Assembly: GCF_000768705.1 (NCBI RefSeq)
Contig: NZ_AVPJ01000002.1
Location: 186,001-250,000 of the forward strand
Source of the DNA: Knoellia sinensis KCTC 19936
Lineage (GTDB): Bacteria; Actinomycetota; Actinomycetes; Actinomycetales; Dermatophilaceae
Direction: 5' to 3'
Length of the DNA stretch: 64,000 nucleotides
The number at the start of each line of letters is the position of its first letter. The first letter of the stretch is position 1. Both the position numbers and the translations under genes were made by a program. The notes under the pieces are model-generated. The model made no database searches, was not told where the DNA came from, and saw only the letters and a list, made by a program, of their open reading frames with translations. Below, one piece after another: positions 1 to 9,617 of this stretch.

Positions 1-1
1 C

Positions 2-313
2 TCCATGACCGACGAAGAACGAACCAACGGGTATGCCGTCTACGGCCGCTTCACGGAGCAGCTCGGCGAGCGTGGCCACATCGTCACCGGCGGCGCCGAA
101 CTGCACGGGAGGGCCACTGCGAAGTCGATCCCGGTCGGAGGAGGGCCGGTCACCGACGGCCCCTTCGCCGAGTCGGCCGAGCAGGTCGGCGGCTTCTTCC
201 AGGTCCAGACCGCCGACCTCGACGATCTGATGGACTGCTGCCAGCAGTTGGCCCAGATCGGCGAGGGCATCGAGGTGCGTCCCGTGGTCACTGATGCGGA
301 TCGTCAGTCATGA
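2..313 (+). CDS. YCII/DGPF-domain protein (5' end outside window)
   Basis: The reading frame is open to the left edge of the window, so the visible ATG at 5 is probably internal; intact family members have about 20 more N-terminal residues. The TDGPFAES signature typical of YCII-related DGPF proteins is present about halfway along. The stop overlaps the next start (ATGA at 310-313), so it is the first visible gene of a translationally coupled operon with two paralogues and an ECF42-type sigma factor. DGPF proteins have no firmly assigned biochemical function; the YCII fold is a small ferredoxin-like dimer. Partial at the window edge. Confidence 0.85.
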   Translation, partial: SMTDEERTNGYAVYGRFTEQLGERGHIVTGGAELHGRATAKSIPVGGGPVTDGPFAESAEQVGGFFQVQTADLDDLMDCCQQLAQIGEGIEVRPVVTDADRQS

Positions 314-726
314 AGGAGCGGTACGTGATTCTCCTGCCCGGGGACGAGTCTGCTTGGGAGAGTTCCACACAGGAGCACCGTGACGCGGTCTACGCCCGCC
401 ACGACGAGTTCGGCAAGCTCTTGCGCGAACGCGGTCACCAGGTCGTCGGTGGTGCCGAGCTGACCCACTCCCGCGAGGCCAAACTGGTGCGGGCCGACGC
501 AGCGGGCAAAGTGTTCATCTCCGATGGCCCGTTCGCCGAGTCCGCCGAGCAGTTGACCGGCTACTACGAGGTGGAGACCAACGATCTCGACGACCTTCTT
601 CAGGTGGTCGGCATCGTCGCTGGACCGGATCATGACCGCGCAGGGATGGGCGGTGTCGAGGTCCGTCGCGTCGTCTCGGATGAGGACCGCGCCGCCAGCG
701 GTCAGGACGCGGCTGGTGGGGCATGA
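310..726 (+). CDS. YCII/DGPF-domain protein
   Basis: 138 residues, full length for the family. Starts with a beta-strand (MKERYVILLPGDE) and contains SDGPFAESAEQ near residue 73, the DGPF signature. It overlaps its upstream neighbour by 4 bp and its downstream neighbour by 4 bp (ATG at 723), so the genes should be co-transcribed and translationally coupled. DGPF genes are known genomic partners of ECF42 sigma factors, and one follows at 1076. What the protein does (sensor, enzyme or effector) is not known from sequence. Confidence 0.88.
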   Translation: MKERYVILLPGDESAWESSTQEHRDAVYARHDEFGKLLRERGHQVVGGAELTHSREAKLVRADAAGKVFISDGPFAESAEQLTGYYEVETNDLDDLLQVVGIVAGPDHDRAGMGGVEVRRVVSDEDRAASGQDAAGGA

Positions 727-1079
727 AGCGATACCTCGTGCTGATCGCCTACGAGCCAGGCGACTGGGAGGCGGCCGGCCCCGAGGAACGCCAGATCTAC
801 ATCGACGGTCACCAGGCGTTCCACGACTTCGTGGATGAGCACGGTCGCCGCATCTCCGGCGCGGCACTGGCAGGCGCCGACACGGCAACGACGGTCAGGC
901 AGTCTGCAGTGACGGACGGGCCGTTCGCCGAGACCGCGGAGATGATCGGCGGCTACTACGACGTGGAACTCCCCGACCTTGACCACGCCATCACCGCAGC
1001 TCGGCTGCTGCCGCCCTCCTACGCAGTCGAGATCCGCTCGGTCATCGACCTCGACGCGGCCGGCGAACGGGTCGGATGA
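723..1079 (+). CDS. YCII/DGPF-domain protein
   Basis: 118 residues with MKRYLVLIAYEPGDWE at the N terminus and TDGPFAETAEM near residue 64. It is the third DGPF paralogue in the run and the closest to the usual length of about 115-120 residues. The ATG overlaps the previous stop, and its own stop overlaps the sigma factor start at 1076. Three tandem paralogues that have diverged suggest different partner or ligand specificities rather than a recent duplication; that is inference. Confidence 0.88.
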   Translation: MKRYLVLIAYEPGDWEAAGPEERQIYIDGHQAFHDFVDEHGRRISGAALAGADTATTVRQSAVTDGPFAETAEMIGGYYDVELPDLDHAITAARLLPPSYAVEIRSVIDLDAAGERVG

Positions 1080-2320
1080 CCGCACTCGAGCGCGTCGTGC
1101 GCGAGGAGTGGGGCCGACTCGTGGCCCTTCTCCTCGCGCAGTTCCGCCGGCTCGACCTCGTCGAGGACGCGCTCGCCGACGCGGTCGAGGCAGCGCAGGT
1201 CCACTGGCCCAGCGACGGAGAACCCGACAACGCGAGCGCTTGGCTCGTGACGACAGCGCGTCGCCGCATCCTCGACCGGCTGCGCGCCGAGGCCATGGCC
1301 GCACGCAAGGAACCGCTGCTCGCGACCGAGGCCGAGCGCCGACCGCAGGAGGGAGTCATGGCCGACACCGGCGATGTCGTCGACGACGATCTCCTCCGCC
1401 TTGTCCTCATGTGTGCGCACCCAGCGCTCCCACCCGAGGGCGCCAGTGCACTGTCGCTACGGCTTGTCATGGGCATCGCCACCCCCGACATCGCCCGGCT
1501 ATTCCTCGTGTCCGAGTCGACCATGGCGGCCCGGATCACGAGGGCCAAGAAGAAGATCGTCACCGCTGGCATCCCGTTCGCCATCCCCGGAACCGAAGCG
1601 ATCGGTGAGCGATTGGACGTCGTCGGGCACACGGCATACCTCGCGTTCACGGCCGGCTACGCGCCCGGAAGCGGACCCGATCTCCTCCGGGCCGAGCTCG
1701 CAGGGGAGGCCATCCGACTGGCCCGGGTCACGCACGCCCTCCGCCCGAGCGACACCCTCGCCCACCTCATCGCCCTCATGGTGCTGCAGCACTCCCGGCG
1801 AGATGCGCGGATCGGCGCCGACGGCGAACTCGTCCTGCTGCCGGAGCAGGATCGAGGTCGCTGGCACCACGACGAGATCGCCGACGCGCTCGCAGTTCTC
1901 GCCGGCGCAGGTCCGGCATCCTCACCGCTCTCGGAGAGCTATCGACTGCAGGCCCTCATCGCGGCCGAGCACGCCACCGCACCGTCGTCCCAGGAGACTC
2001 GCTGGGACCGAATCACCGATATGTATGCCGCGCTCGAAGTCATCTCTCCATCACCTGCCGTCCGGGTCGCGCGGGCGGTCTCGGTCGCCGAAGCGGAGGG
2101 CCCAGTGGCCGGTCTGGCGCTGTTGGAGAGCCTCGGCATGACAGGCCACCGACTGCCCGCGGTGCGAGGCGAGCTGCTGGCCCGCGCCGGCGACGCTCAG
2201 GCCGCGCGCGTGGCCCTGGACGAAGCCATCGCGCTGTGCGACAACGACGTCGAGCGTCGTCATCTGGAATCCCGTCGGGCAGGACTCGACGCACCGGGAG
2301 CGACTGCAGAGCGGACGTGA
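1076..2320 (+). CDS. ECF42-type RNA polymerase sigma factor
   Basis: 414 residues, far longer than a classical ECF sigma factor (about 190). Region 2 is at about residues 10-80 (VREEWGRLVALL, then VEDALADAVEAA) and region 4 at about 120-180 (ATPDIARLFLVSESTMAARITRAKKK, a helix-turn-helix). The remaining 230 residues are helical, Ala/Leu-rich and TPR-like, as in ECF42 factors, where a C-terminal extension replaces a cognate anti-sigma factor. No anti-sigma gene is present. Position immediately after three DGPF genes is the published hallmark of this group. Start ATG overlaps the upstream stop. Confidence 0.9.
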   Translation: MTALERVVREEWGRLVALLLAQFRRLDLVEDALADAVEAAQVHWPSDGEPDNASAWLVTTARRRILDRLRAEAMAARKEPLLATEAERRPQEGVMADTGDVVDDDLLRLVLMCAHPALPPEGASALSLRLVMGIATPDIARLFLVSESTMAARITRAKKKIVTAGIPFAIPGTEAIGERLDVVGHTAYLAFTAGYAPGSGPDLLRAELAGEAIRLARVTHALRPSDTLAHLIALMVLQHSRRDARIGADGELVLLPEQDRGRWHHDEIADALAVLAGAGPASSPLSESYRLQALIAAEHATAPSSQETRWDRITDMYAALEVISPSPAVRVARAVSVAEAEGPVAGLALLESLGMTGHRLPAVRGELLARAGDAQAARVALDEAIALCDNDVERRHLESRRAGLDAPGATAERT

Positions 2321-2426
2321 GGTCGGCCACTTTTCGGGAACAAAATTGAACAAAAGTCGACCACGTGGGCTGCAGCCTTCCCTAAGATCCGCCACGACGT
2401 TGCCGTCGGGACCCAAGGAGGAGCAG

Positions 2427-3467
2427 ATGCACAAGACCGTGCTGCGCTCGACCCGTGGAGCCGCCGTCACCGTGGCGGTGGCGGCCGAACGTGGCGTGCC
2501 GCCGGAGGTGTCACTGAGAGGCACCGGCATCACAGCCGAGATGCTCGAGTCTTCGGACGCGGAAGTCACCCGCGAACAGGACATCGCCCTCGTCACCAAC
2601 GTCATCAGGGAGCTTGGACCCACGGTCGGTCTCGGATCACAGGTGGGGATGGGCTACTCCGTCCGCACCTTCGGCGTGTGGGGCTATGCGCTCCTCACCA
2701 GCCCGAACCTCGGCAGCGCGCTGCGCACCGGCATGCGATTCCTCGACCTGAGCTTTGCCCTCAGCGTGCCTTCGTTGCGGGTCGTGGGTGACGAAGCGCG
2801 GCTTCACTACGACGTCTCACAACTCCCGGAGGAGATCCGCGGCTTCACCCTCGAACGCGACGGGATGGCGACGAGACGGATCGAACTCGACCTGCTCGGC
2901 TACCTCATCGAACTGCGACACATCGAGACGCAGGAACCGGGGACGCCAGAGGAGGAGGCGATGCTCAGCCAGTTCTTCCAGACACCGGTGACCATGAATG
3001 CTGCGGAGAGCTACGGCGCCTTCGACGCAGCTCTCCTCGAGTCGCCGCTCGCCCACGCGGATCCCGAGCGTGCGGAAGTCGCGCTGAGCCAGTGCCGCGC
3101 GGCTCTCGCCTTCAAACGTTCCCGAATCGGGTATGCCGGCGCGGTCCGTTCCGCCCTCATCTCCGGGCCGCAGCGGTGGAGTGACATCGGCGCGATCGCC
3201 GCAGGCATGCACATCTCCGAGCGGACCCTGCAGCGACGGCTCATCCAGGAGGGCACCTCCTTCCGCGACCTCGTCGCAGAGGTGCGCGAGTCGCTGGCGA
3301 TCGAACTGCTCGCTACCGGCATGCCCGTCGCCGAGGTGGCCGAACGTCTCGGCTACGTCGAGGTGTCGAGCTTCTCCCAGGCGTTCCACCGGTGGCGCGG
3401 AGTCGGGCCGAGCGCCTACCGGGCCAAACAGCCGTCAGACGTGTGGGAGGACAGGGCGCTCGTCTGA
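2427..3467 (+). CDS. AraC-family transcriptional regulator (OruR/arabinose-binding-like N-terminus)
   Basis: The chosen ATG at 2427 has AGGAGGAG 5 nt upstream; a longer frame exists from 2346 but lacks a ribosome binding site. 346 residues: an N-terminal ligand-binding region (about 20-210) of the type found in ornithine-utilisation and lipid-responsive AraC regulators, and a C-terminal double helix-turn-helix (about 245-340; HISERTLQRRL, then GYVEVSSFSQAFHRWRGVGPS). It lies 120 bp upstream of alkB in the same orientation. An 18-nt motif between it and alkB recurs before the esterase at 13104, so it may control both; that is inference. Confidence 0.88.
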   Translation: MHKTVLRSTRGAAVTVAVAAERGVPPEVSLRGTGITAEMLESSDAEVTREQDIALVTNVIRELGPTVGLGSQVGMGYSVRTFGVWGYALLTSPNLGSALRTGMRFLDLSFALSVPSLRVVGDEARLHYDVSQLPEEIRGFTLERDGMATRRIELDLLGYLIELRHIETQEPGTPEEEAMLSQFFQTPVTMNAAESYGAFDAALLESPLAHADPERAEVALSQCRAALAFKRSRIGYAGAVRSALISGPQRWSDIGAIAAGMHISERTLQRRLIQEGTSFRDLVAEVRESLAIELLATGMPVAEVAERLGYVEVSSFSQAFHRWRGVGPSAYRAKQPSDVWEDRALV

Positions 3468-3503
3468 GCCGACGCGGCCATCGACAACAACGGGTCACAA
3501 ACC

Positions 3504-3521
3504 TGTCGTCTTCGAGTATGT
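3504..3521 (+). promoter_or_regulatory. 18-nt motif upstream of alkB, shared with esterase operon
   Basis: TGTCGTCTTCGAGTATGT ends 66 bp before the alkB start. The identical 18-mer lies in the same relative orientation 83 bp before the esterase gene (13188-13205, minus strand). Similarity continues downstream: CTACC followed by a similar spacer and AGTAG occurs in both. Best read as a common activator site plus promoter, with the adjacent AraC protein as the candidate regulator. Confidence 0.6.
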
Positions 3522-3587
3522 CCACGGTCACTACCCGTGAGTAGCGTGCGGTCACGACGTAGTGCCCGACCCCCTCCTGGAGGAGCA

Positions 3588-4817
3588 ATGACGCTCTCCA
3601 CCGACCACTCGGTGACCGCACCGCCGACCTCGATCGCCCGGGCGTCGGCGCGCCCTTGGCGAGACCACAAGAAGCCGCTGTGGGTCCTGGGCCTGATCAT
3701 CCCGGTGCTGCCGTTCCTCGGGTGGGGCCTCGTCACCGTCACCGGGCAGAGCATCTTCTGGTTCACCCCGCCAGTGGTCGTCTTCGTCGTCATCCCGATC
3801 ATCGACCTCTTCGCCGGCCTCGACCCCGACAACCCTCCGGACGAGGTCATCGAGTCGCTCGAGGAGGACCGCTACTACCGCTGGGTGATCTTCCTCTTCC
3901 TGCCGCTGCAGTACGCCTCGCTCATCGGGGGTGCCTACCTGCTCGGTGGTGGGGATGCCGTCGGCGCCACGCCAGTGACTGTCTGGGACAAGCTCGGTCT
4001 CGCGTTCGGCCTCGGCACGGTCGCGGGCATCGCGATCAACACGGCGCACGAGCTCGGGCACAAGAAGGAGCACCACGAGCGCTGGCTCGCCCGCGTGGCC
4101 CTGGCGCAGACCTTCTACGGCCACTTCTACATCGAGCACAACCGCGGCCATCACGTTCGAGTCGCGACGCCTGATGACCCGGCGAGTTCACGCCTGGGCG
4201 AGACGGTGTGGGAGTTCTTCCCGCGCACCGTCATCGGCAGCTTCAAGAGTGCCTGGCGCCTCGAGAAGAAACGCTTCGGACGGCGCGACCAGTCGCCGTG
4301 GACGCTGCGCAACGACGTCCTCAACGCGTGGGCCATGTCGGCGGTGCTCTTCACGGGTCTCGTGCTCGCGTTCGGCATCGGGATCCTGCCCTACCTGATC
4401 GTCCAGGCCGTCGTCGGGATCTGGTTCCTCGAGTCCGTCAACTACCTCGAGCACTACGGCATGAAGCGAGCGATCCTCCCGAACGGTCGGGTCGAGCGGG
4501 TCAACCCGAGCCACAGCTGGAACAGCAACAACATCGGGACCAACGTGCTGCTCTACCACCTGCAGCGCCACAGCGACCACCACGCGAACCCGACGCGGCG
4601 CTACCAGTCTCTGCGCGACTTCCCCGAGTCGCCGGTCCTCCCGACCGGGTACGCCGGGATGATCGTCCTCACGTGGGTCCCGGCGATCTGGCGTCGTGTC
4701 ATGGACCCGCGCGTCCTCGCCCACTACGACGGCGACGTCACGCGGGCCAACCTCCAACCACGGAAGCGTGAGGCGCTCCTCGCCCGCCACGGCCGAGGCG
4801 GAGGCGAAGTCGCGTGA
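3588..4817 (+). CDS. alkB: alkane 1-monooxygenase
   Basis: Integral-membrane non-haem di-iron hydroxylase converting medium-chain alkanes to 1-alkanols with electrons from rubredoxin. The ATG at 3588 follows GGAGGAG. 409 residues, as expected. The histidine boxes are present: HELGHKKEHH at 154-163, EHNRGHH at 183-189 and LQRHSDHH at 325-332, plus NYLEHYG before the last. Hydrophobic segments surround them. The rubredoxin gene starts within its stop codon (overlap at 4814-4817), so hydroxylase and electron donor are co-translated. No rubredoxin reductase is seen in the window. Confidence 0.96.
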   Translation: MTLSTDHSVTAPPTSIARASARPWRDHKKPLWVLGLIIPVLPFLGWGLVTVTGQSIFWFTPPVVVFVVIPIIDLFAGLDPDNPPDEVIESLEEDRYYRWVIFLFLPLQYASLIGGAYLLGGGDAVGATPVTVWDKLGLAFGLGTVAGIAINTAHELGHKKEHHERWLARVALAQTFYGHFYIEHNRGHHVRVATPDDPASSRLGETVWEFFPRTVIGSFKSAWRLEKKRFGRRDQSPWTLRNDVLNAWAMSAVLFTGLVLAFGIGILPYLIVQAVVGIWFLESVNYLEHYGMKRAILPNGRVERVNPSHSWNSNNIGTNVLLYHLQRHSDHHANPTRRYQSLRDFPESPVLPTGYAGMIVLTWVPAIWRRVMDPRVLAHYDGDVTRANLQPRKREALLARHGRGGGEVA

Positions 4818-4987
4818 GCACCTACATCTGTCCGGGGTGCGACTACCTCTATGACGAAGCCGCGGGCGACCCCCGCGAGGGGTGGCCGCCCGGCACGGCA
4901 TTCGCCGACCTCGATCCCGACTGGTGCTGCCCCGACTGCGGGGTCCGTGAAGCACAGGACTTCGTCCTTGCCACGAACAGCGCCTGA
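4814..4987 (+). CDS. rubredoxin
   Basis: 57 residues from GTG at 4814, overlapping the alkB stop by 4 bp. The product starts VSTYICPGCDYLYDEAAGD and contains two CxxC iron ligands: CPGC near residue 6 and CPDC near residue 40, with the WPPGTAF segment typical of AlkG-type rubredoxins. It transfers electrons to AlkB. The gene is short and easily missed by length-filtered gene finding. Of the AlkG1/AlkG2 classes, only the functional type (AlkG2) supports alkane oxidation; assigning this one needs an alignment. Confidence 0.95.
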   Translation: MSTYICPGCDYLYDEAAGDPREGWPPGTAFADLDPDWCCPDCGVREAQDFVLATNSA

Positions 4988-5026
4988 CCACAACGCTTTC
5001 CACACTTCCACTCCCGAAGGACACCC

Positions 5027-5966
5027 ATGAGCCTCATTGACGCTGACGCCGACGGAGCACCCGCCGCCGCGCCTGACACGGCGACGATCGCCGCCGAGGC
5101 GCACGAAGGCCGCGACGCTGCGCCGCTCGCGTATCCCCTCCTCGTCATCGCCGGCCTCCTCGCGCTTGTCGCCGGCCTCGTGGCGTTCGCCGGCAGCAAC
5201 AACAGCAAGGAGTTCTTCGCCTGGGGCTTCGCGAGCCCGGTGAGCTCGGTTCTCGTGGGCGCAGGTCTCCTCGGGGTTGTGCCGATGAATGTTCAGTGCG
5301 TCGGTGCGGACGCTCTGGGAGGAACTCCGCATCGCGGTCATCCCGGCGGGGTTCCTCGTGAGCAGCATGCTCGTCGTCTCGCTCCTGCACCTCGACGAGT
5401 TGGCCCTTCGCGGTGGTGGCGTGATCGCTTTCGTCCTCTCCTGGGGTTGGCTGCTCGCGATGCTCGGCCTCACCCTGTTCGTGGGCCTCGTCCTCGTGAC
5501 GCAGTTCCGTGAGCCAGGCTTCCCGCTGACGTCGCACGCGCCGATGCCGAAGGTGGTCATCCCGCTCATCGCACTCGAGGGTTCGGCCTTCTTCGGCCTC
5601 GGTCTCGGCCTCCTCATTCGCCCCGACTTCTGGGGTGGGCTCGTGCCGTGGGAGGTCTCGACCATCGACGCCCGCGCCCTCGGCGCGTGGTGCCTGACCC
5701 TGGGTGCCGCGCTCCTGCAGGCGCTCGTCGACGCTGACCTCGACCGTCTCAAGCCGGGCCTCATCGCGCTCACCGGTATCGGTGCCCTCTGTCTCATCGG
5801 TGTCGCCTGGCACCGCGCCGAGATCGAGTGGGCGACCTGGACCGCACCCATCGCAGTCGGTCTCCTCGTCGCACTTCTCGCGACGGGCGTCATTGGCTCG
5901 TTCCTGCTGCGTCGCGCCGAGGCCGCCGCGGCTGCCCCCGCGGCGTTGGAGGTGCCCACGGCCTGA
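5027..5966 (+). pseudogene. multi-pass membrane protein, frameshifted
   Basis: Two overlapping frames together make one plausible protein. From ATG 5027 the first frame encodes a soluble N-terminus and one hydrophobic segment (LLVIAGLLALVAGLVAF) up to about 5285, then becomes Arg/Pro-rich nonsense. The second frame, usable from about 5289, continues with VRTLWEELRIAVIPAG and five or six hydrophobic segments to 5966, including PWEVSTIDARALGAWCL. Homologous actinobacterial membrane proteins carry both halves in one chain. A stop lies at 5286 in the second frame, so the shift falls between about 5286 and 5305. Either a real frameshift or a sequencing error. Its function is unknown; it follows alkB-rubredoxin by 39 bp. 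Confidence 0.65.
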
Positions 5967-5990
5967 CTCGCGGTCGTCCCCTGAACGTGG

Positions 5991-6051
5991 GCGGACGGCA
6001 TACACAGCCTCCCGGGCCGCCGGGGTCCGGGAGGTGGTGTATGCCGTCCGC
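5991..6051. terminator. long hairpin built from inverted GTATGCCGTCCGC copies
   Basis: A 15-bp perfect stem pairs GCGGACGGCATACAC (5991-6005) with GTGTATGCCGTCCGC (6037-6051). An inner 8-bp stem pairs CCTCCCGG (6008-6015) with CCGGGAGG (6027-6034), leaving an 11-nt loop. It lies 24 bp after the stop of the preceding membrane gene, so a terminator role is likely, although no T-run follows. Both outer arms contain the window's iterated octamer. Confidence 0.7.
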
Positions 6052-6152
6052 TCGCCTGTGCTCGTCGCTCGCCCGGGCTTCGCGGATCAGTCGGGCGATA
6101 TGCGTCCATCAAAGCCTCCCGTGGTCAATAACGTTGTGCCAGACTGACGTTC

Positions 6153-7166
6153 ATGAGGGGGAGACGACGCGGGGTCGCCGCGGGTTTGGCTGGTCTGGCG
6201 CCCGCGGGTGTCCTGTCGGGCTGCGCAGAGCAGAGCCGCGGGCAGTCGACGGCAACAGCCTCCGCTGCGGCAGCGGCCCAGACCACGGCGACTGAGCCGG
6301 TGAAACTGTGGGAGCGGCGCGAACTCGGTGCCGCAGTGTCGTCACAGGGAGCCAACTCGTGGATCTCCGTGACCGACTGGTCCACCGGGATCAGCCGCGC
6401 CAGGCAGACCCATCCGGGCCCCTTGGTCGCGTACGCCGCCGCTTCAGGCGAGCAGCTGTGGTCGGCGAGCCCGCAGGGCGACAACGTCGTGTGCTCGATG
6501 TCGAAGCACTTCGGTGGTGCGAGCGTGATCGGGGTCGTCGGCGGCGACGGGTGCAGGACCCTTTTCGGGGTCGACGTGGCGACGGGTCAGCGCCTGTGGT
6601 CGGTCACGCATGGTCGCTCGCAGGACTACAGCGTCCGGACGGAGACGGGTGCGATCGCGCTGGTGGACTTCGGTTCGCCGTCGCGCCCGGACGAGCCGTC
6701 TGTCTGCTTCGCCTCCGACGACGGGTCGCCCCTTCCCGCCACCTCTGCAGCCTGCGCCGCGGCAACGGAGCCCAAGCCCAGATTGGTACGAGCCGATGGG
6801 TCGCCTGCGGACGTTGACTCCTACTTCGAACTCGCCCGCCACGGCACCGTCAGGATCGGGTGGCTCAGCAGTGAGAGCGAGAGCCAGCTCTTCGCGTTCG
6901 ACACGACGTCGGGCAAGGAGATCTGGCAGCGCTCGCGGCTCAACGGCGAGACAGTGTTCGCAGATGGTCGCGGGTTCGTCCGCGTGCTCCCCGACGGTGA
7001 TCTGCTCAACCTGACACGTGTCGATGGCCGCACCTGGGCGACGAGCGCCGAATTGGGTTCCGTGCAGGGGTCCGGCTTCGTCGCTCACGTGGGCGACGTG
7101 TCGATGTTCTTGCGCCCGGAGCCGAATTGGCACAACCCCTGGCTGACCGGCTATCGGATCCCCTGA
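6153..7166 (+). CDS. lipoprotein with PQQ-like beta-propeller repeats
   Basis: 337 residues. An Arg-rich start (MRGRRRGVAAGLAGLAPAGV) is followed by the lipobox LSGC, predicting a lipid-anchored extracytoplasmic protein. The body contains repeated blades of the GEQLW, GQRLWSVTHG and GKEIWQRS type, as in PQQ-binding-like beta-propellers (BamB-like fold). No quinone-binding or catalytic residues can be assigned, and in Gram-positives such proteins usually have unknown roles. It stands alone, convergent with purA. Confidence 0.75.
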   Translation: MRGRRRGVAAGLAGLAPAGVLSGCAEQSRGQSTATASAAAAAQTTATEPVKLWERRELGAAVSSQGANSWISVTDWSTGISRARQTHPGPLVAYAAASGEQLWSASPQGDNVVCSMSKHFGGASVIGVVGGDGCRTLFGVDVATGQRLWSVTHGRSQDYSVRTETGAIALVDFGSPSRPDEPSVCFASDDGSPLPATSAACAAATEPKPRLVRADGSPADVDSYFELARHGTVRIGWLSSESESQLFAFDTTSGKEIWQRSRLNGETVFADGRGFVRVLPDGDLLNLTRVDGRTWATSAELGSVQGSGFVAHVGDVSMFLRPEPNWHNPWLTGYRIP

Positions 7167-7184
7167 CGCGGGGCTCCGAACGAT

Positions 7185-8549
<1,365 letters not shown>

Positions 8550-8579
8550 TCACGCGGCGGGACTCCGACGCGAAACAGC

Positions 8580-9389
8580 CTATCTGGTATGCCGTCCGCC
8601 CACGGTCGCTGCCGACCTCCCGGACCCCGCGAGGGCGGCCCCGAGCTGGAACCTCGTGTCGACGCCGTGCACCGCCATGAGAGAGGCGACGCGGCGCCGA
8701 ACGGTCCGAAGCCCCACGCCGAGGAAGCGGGCGATGGCCTCGTCCTTGAGGCCCAGGCCGAGGAGTTCGATGAGTCGGTCGTCGCCGGGCTGGCTCGCGG
8801 CGTACGGCACCGCGTGAGAGTGCTCCCACGCGAGGTCGAAGTAGGCCGCCAACGTGGAGATGAGGAGGGGGTCACGAATGAGGACGTAGCCCGACGTCAG
8901 GTCGCCCCAGCGCGCCAGGGCCACAGCGCCGACGTCGCCGAAGACGGCGTACTCCGATGCGACTAGGGGGAGGAGGCGCTGCTCCTCCCCGATGGACGCC
9001 CACGAGCGCAGCCACTGCATGCCCTGCGGGGTGTCGAGCGATGAGGCCGGGTAGATGGTCCGCTGGATGTTGCCGCTCGCGATCCAGTGCTGGTTGTCAC
9101 GCATCGTCGTTTCGTCGAGGGCGGGGCCGGCGTCGACGACCATGACGAAGTTGCGGAGGAGCCCGCTCGACTCGTGGATGAGGCGCTGGACCACGGTGGG
9201 GGCAAGGTCGTCGCTGATCGCCTCGACCCCGGGTGCGGTCGACGGCAGGTCCGACCCGATGAGCCGGTCCAGCAGGCCGCGGGCCTGGCTGAGATCGCGG
9301 AATCTCTCCTCGATGCGTGCGTCTTCGCGGTCGAAATACTCCTCGAGAAGCCGGGTCGGTGAGGTGACATCAGGGGAGGTCAGGTCCAT
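8580..9389 (-). CDS. LuxR-type transcriptional regulator
   Basis: The ATG at 9389 is preferred because AAAGGAGC lies just upstream; the frame extends further but with no signal. 269 residues. About 190 N-terminal residues form an uncharacterised sensor-like domain. The C-terminus (about 195-255) is a LuxR-type helix-turn-helix with KDEAIARFLGVGLRTVRRRV. A second regulator with a similar C-terminal arrangement lies at 20844-21836. The last residues (GGRHTR) are encoded by a copy of the GTATGCCGTCCGC repeat that supplies the end of the gene. An inverted repeat at 9416-9433 may be its autoregulatory operator. Confidence 0.8.
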   Translation of the reverse strand: MDLTSPDVTSPTRLLEEYFDREDARIEERFRDLSQARGLLDRLIGSDLPSTAPGVEAISDDLAPTVVQRLIHESSGLLRNFVMVVDAGPALDETTMRDNQHWIASGNIQRTIYPASSLDTPQGMQWLRSWASIGEEQRLLPLVASEYAVFGDVGAVALARWGDLTSGYVLIRDPLLISTLAAYFDLAWEHSHAVPYAASQPGDDRLIELLGLGLKDEAIARFLGVGLRTVRRRVASLMAVHGVDTRFQLGAALAGSGRSAATVGGRHTR

Positions 9390-9415
9390 ATTCGGCTCCT
9401 TTCGTGCGCAAGGCG

Positions 9416-9433
9416 TTGGCAGGTTGCTGCCAA
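9416..9433 (-). promoter_or_regulatory. inverted repeat between promoter and LuxR-type gene
   Basis: TTGGCAG-GTTG-CTGCCAA, a perfect 7-bp inverted repeat with a 4-nt spacer, lies 27 bp upstream of the start at 9389. A minus-strand TTAGAT box is at 9438-9443. The repeat therefore sits about at the transcription start, a classical repressor position. Candidate autoregulation site. Confidence 0.45.
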
Positions 9434-9557
9434 TGGCATCTAAGTGTCGCAGAATTCGATGACGGGGATGCATAGTTGTGGTCACACGGCCGAGGTGGCA
9501 GGGGACACAACGGACGTGCTTCACGCTTCGGCGTGGTGCTCCCTGGCAGGGGCAAAG

Positions 9558-9589
9558 AGAGGGGCTCGGACCGCGGTCCGAGCCCCTCT
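9558..9589. terminator. perfect 32-bp palindrome, terminator downstream of DUF3151 gene
   Basis: AGAGGGGCTCGGACCG (9558-9573) is followed directly by its exact reverse complement (9574-9589). It lies 28 bp beyond the stop of the minus-strand DUF3151 gene, and in that direction is followed by a short T-containing stretch. It probably terminates the fbaA-DUF3151 transcript. Confidence 0.75.
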
Positions 9590-9617
9590 TGTCATGCCGG
9601 GTGGTGCGACAGGCCAG

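Noticed and set aside
5027-5512. 161-residue protein in the first frame taken as a complete gene
   Set aside because: After about 5285 the translation is Arg/Pro/His-rich nonsense opposite clear hydrophobic coding sequence in another frame; treated as frameshifted.
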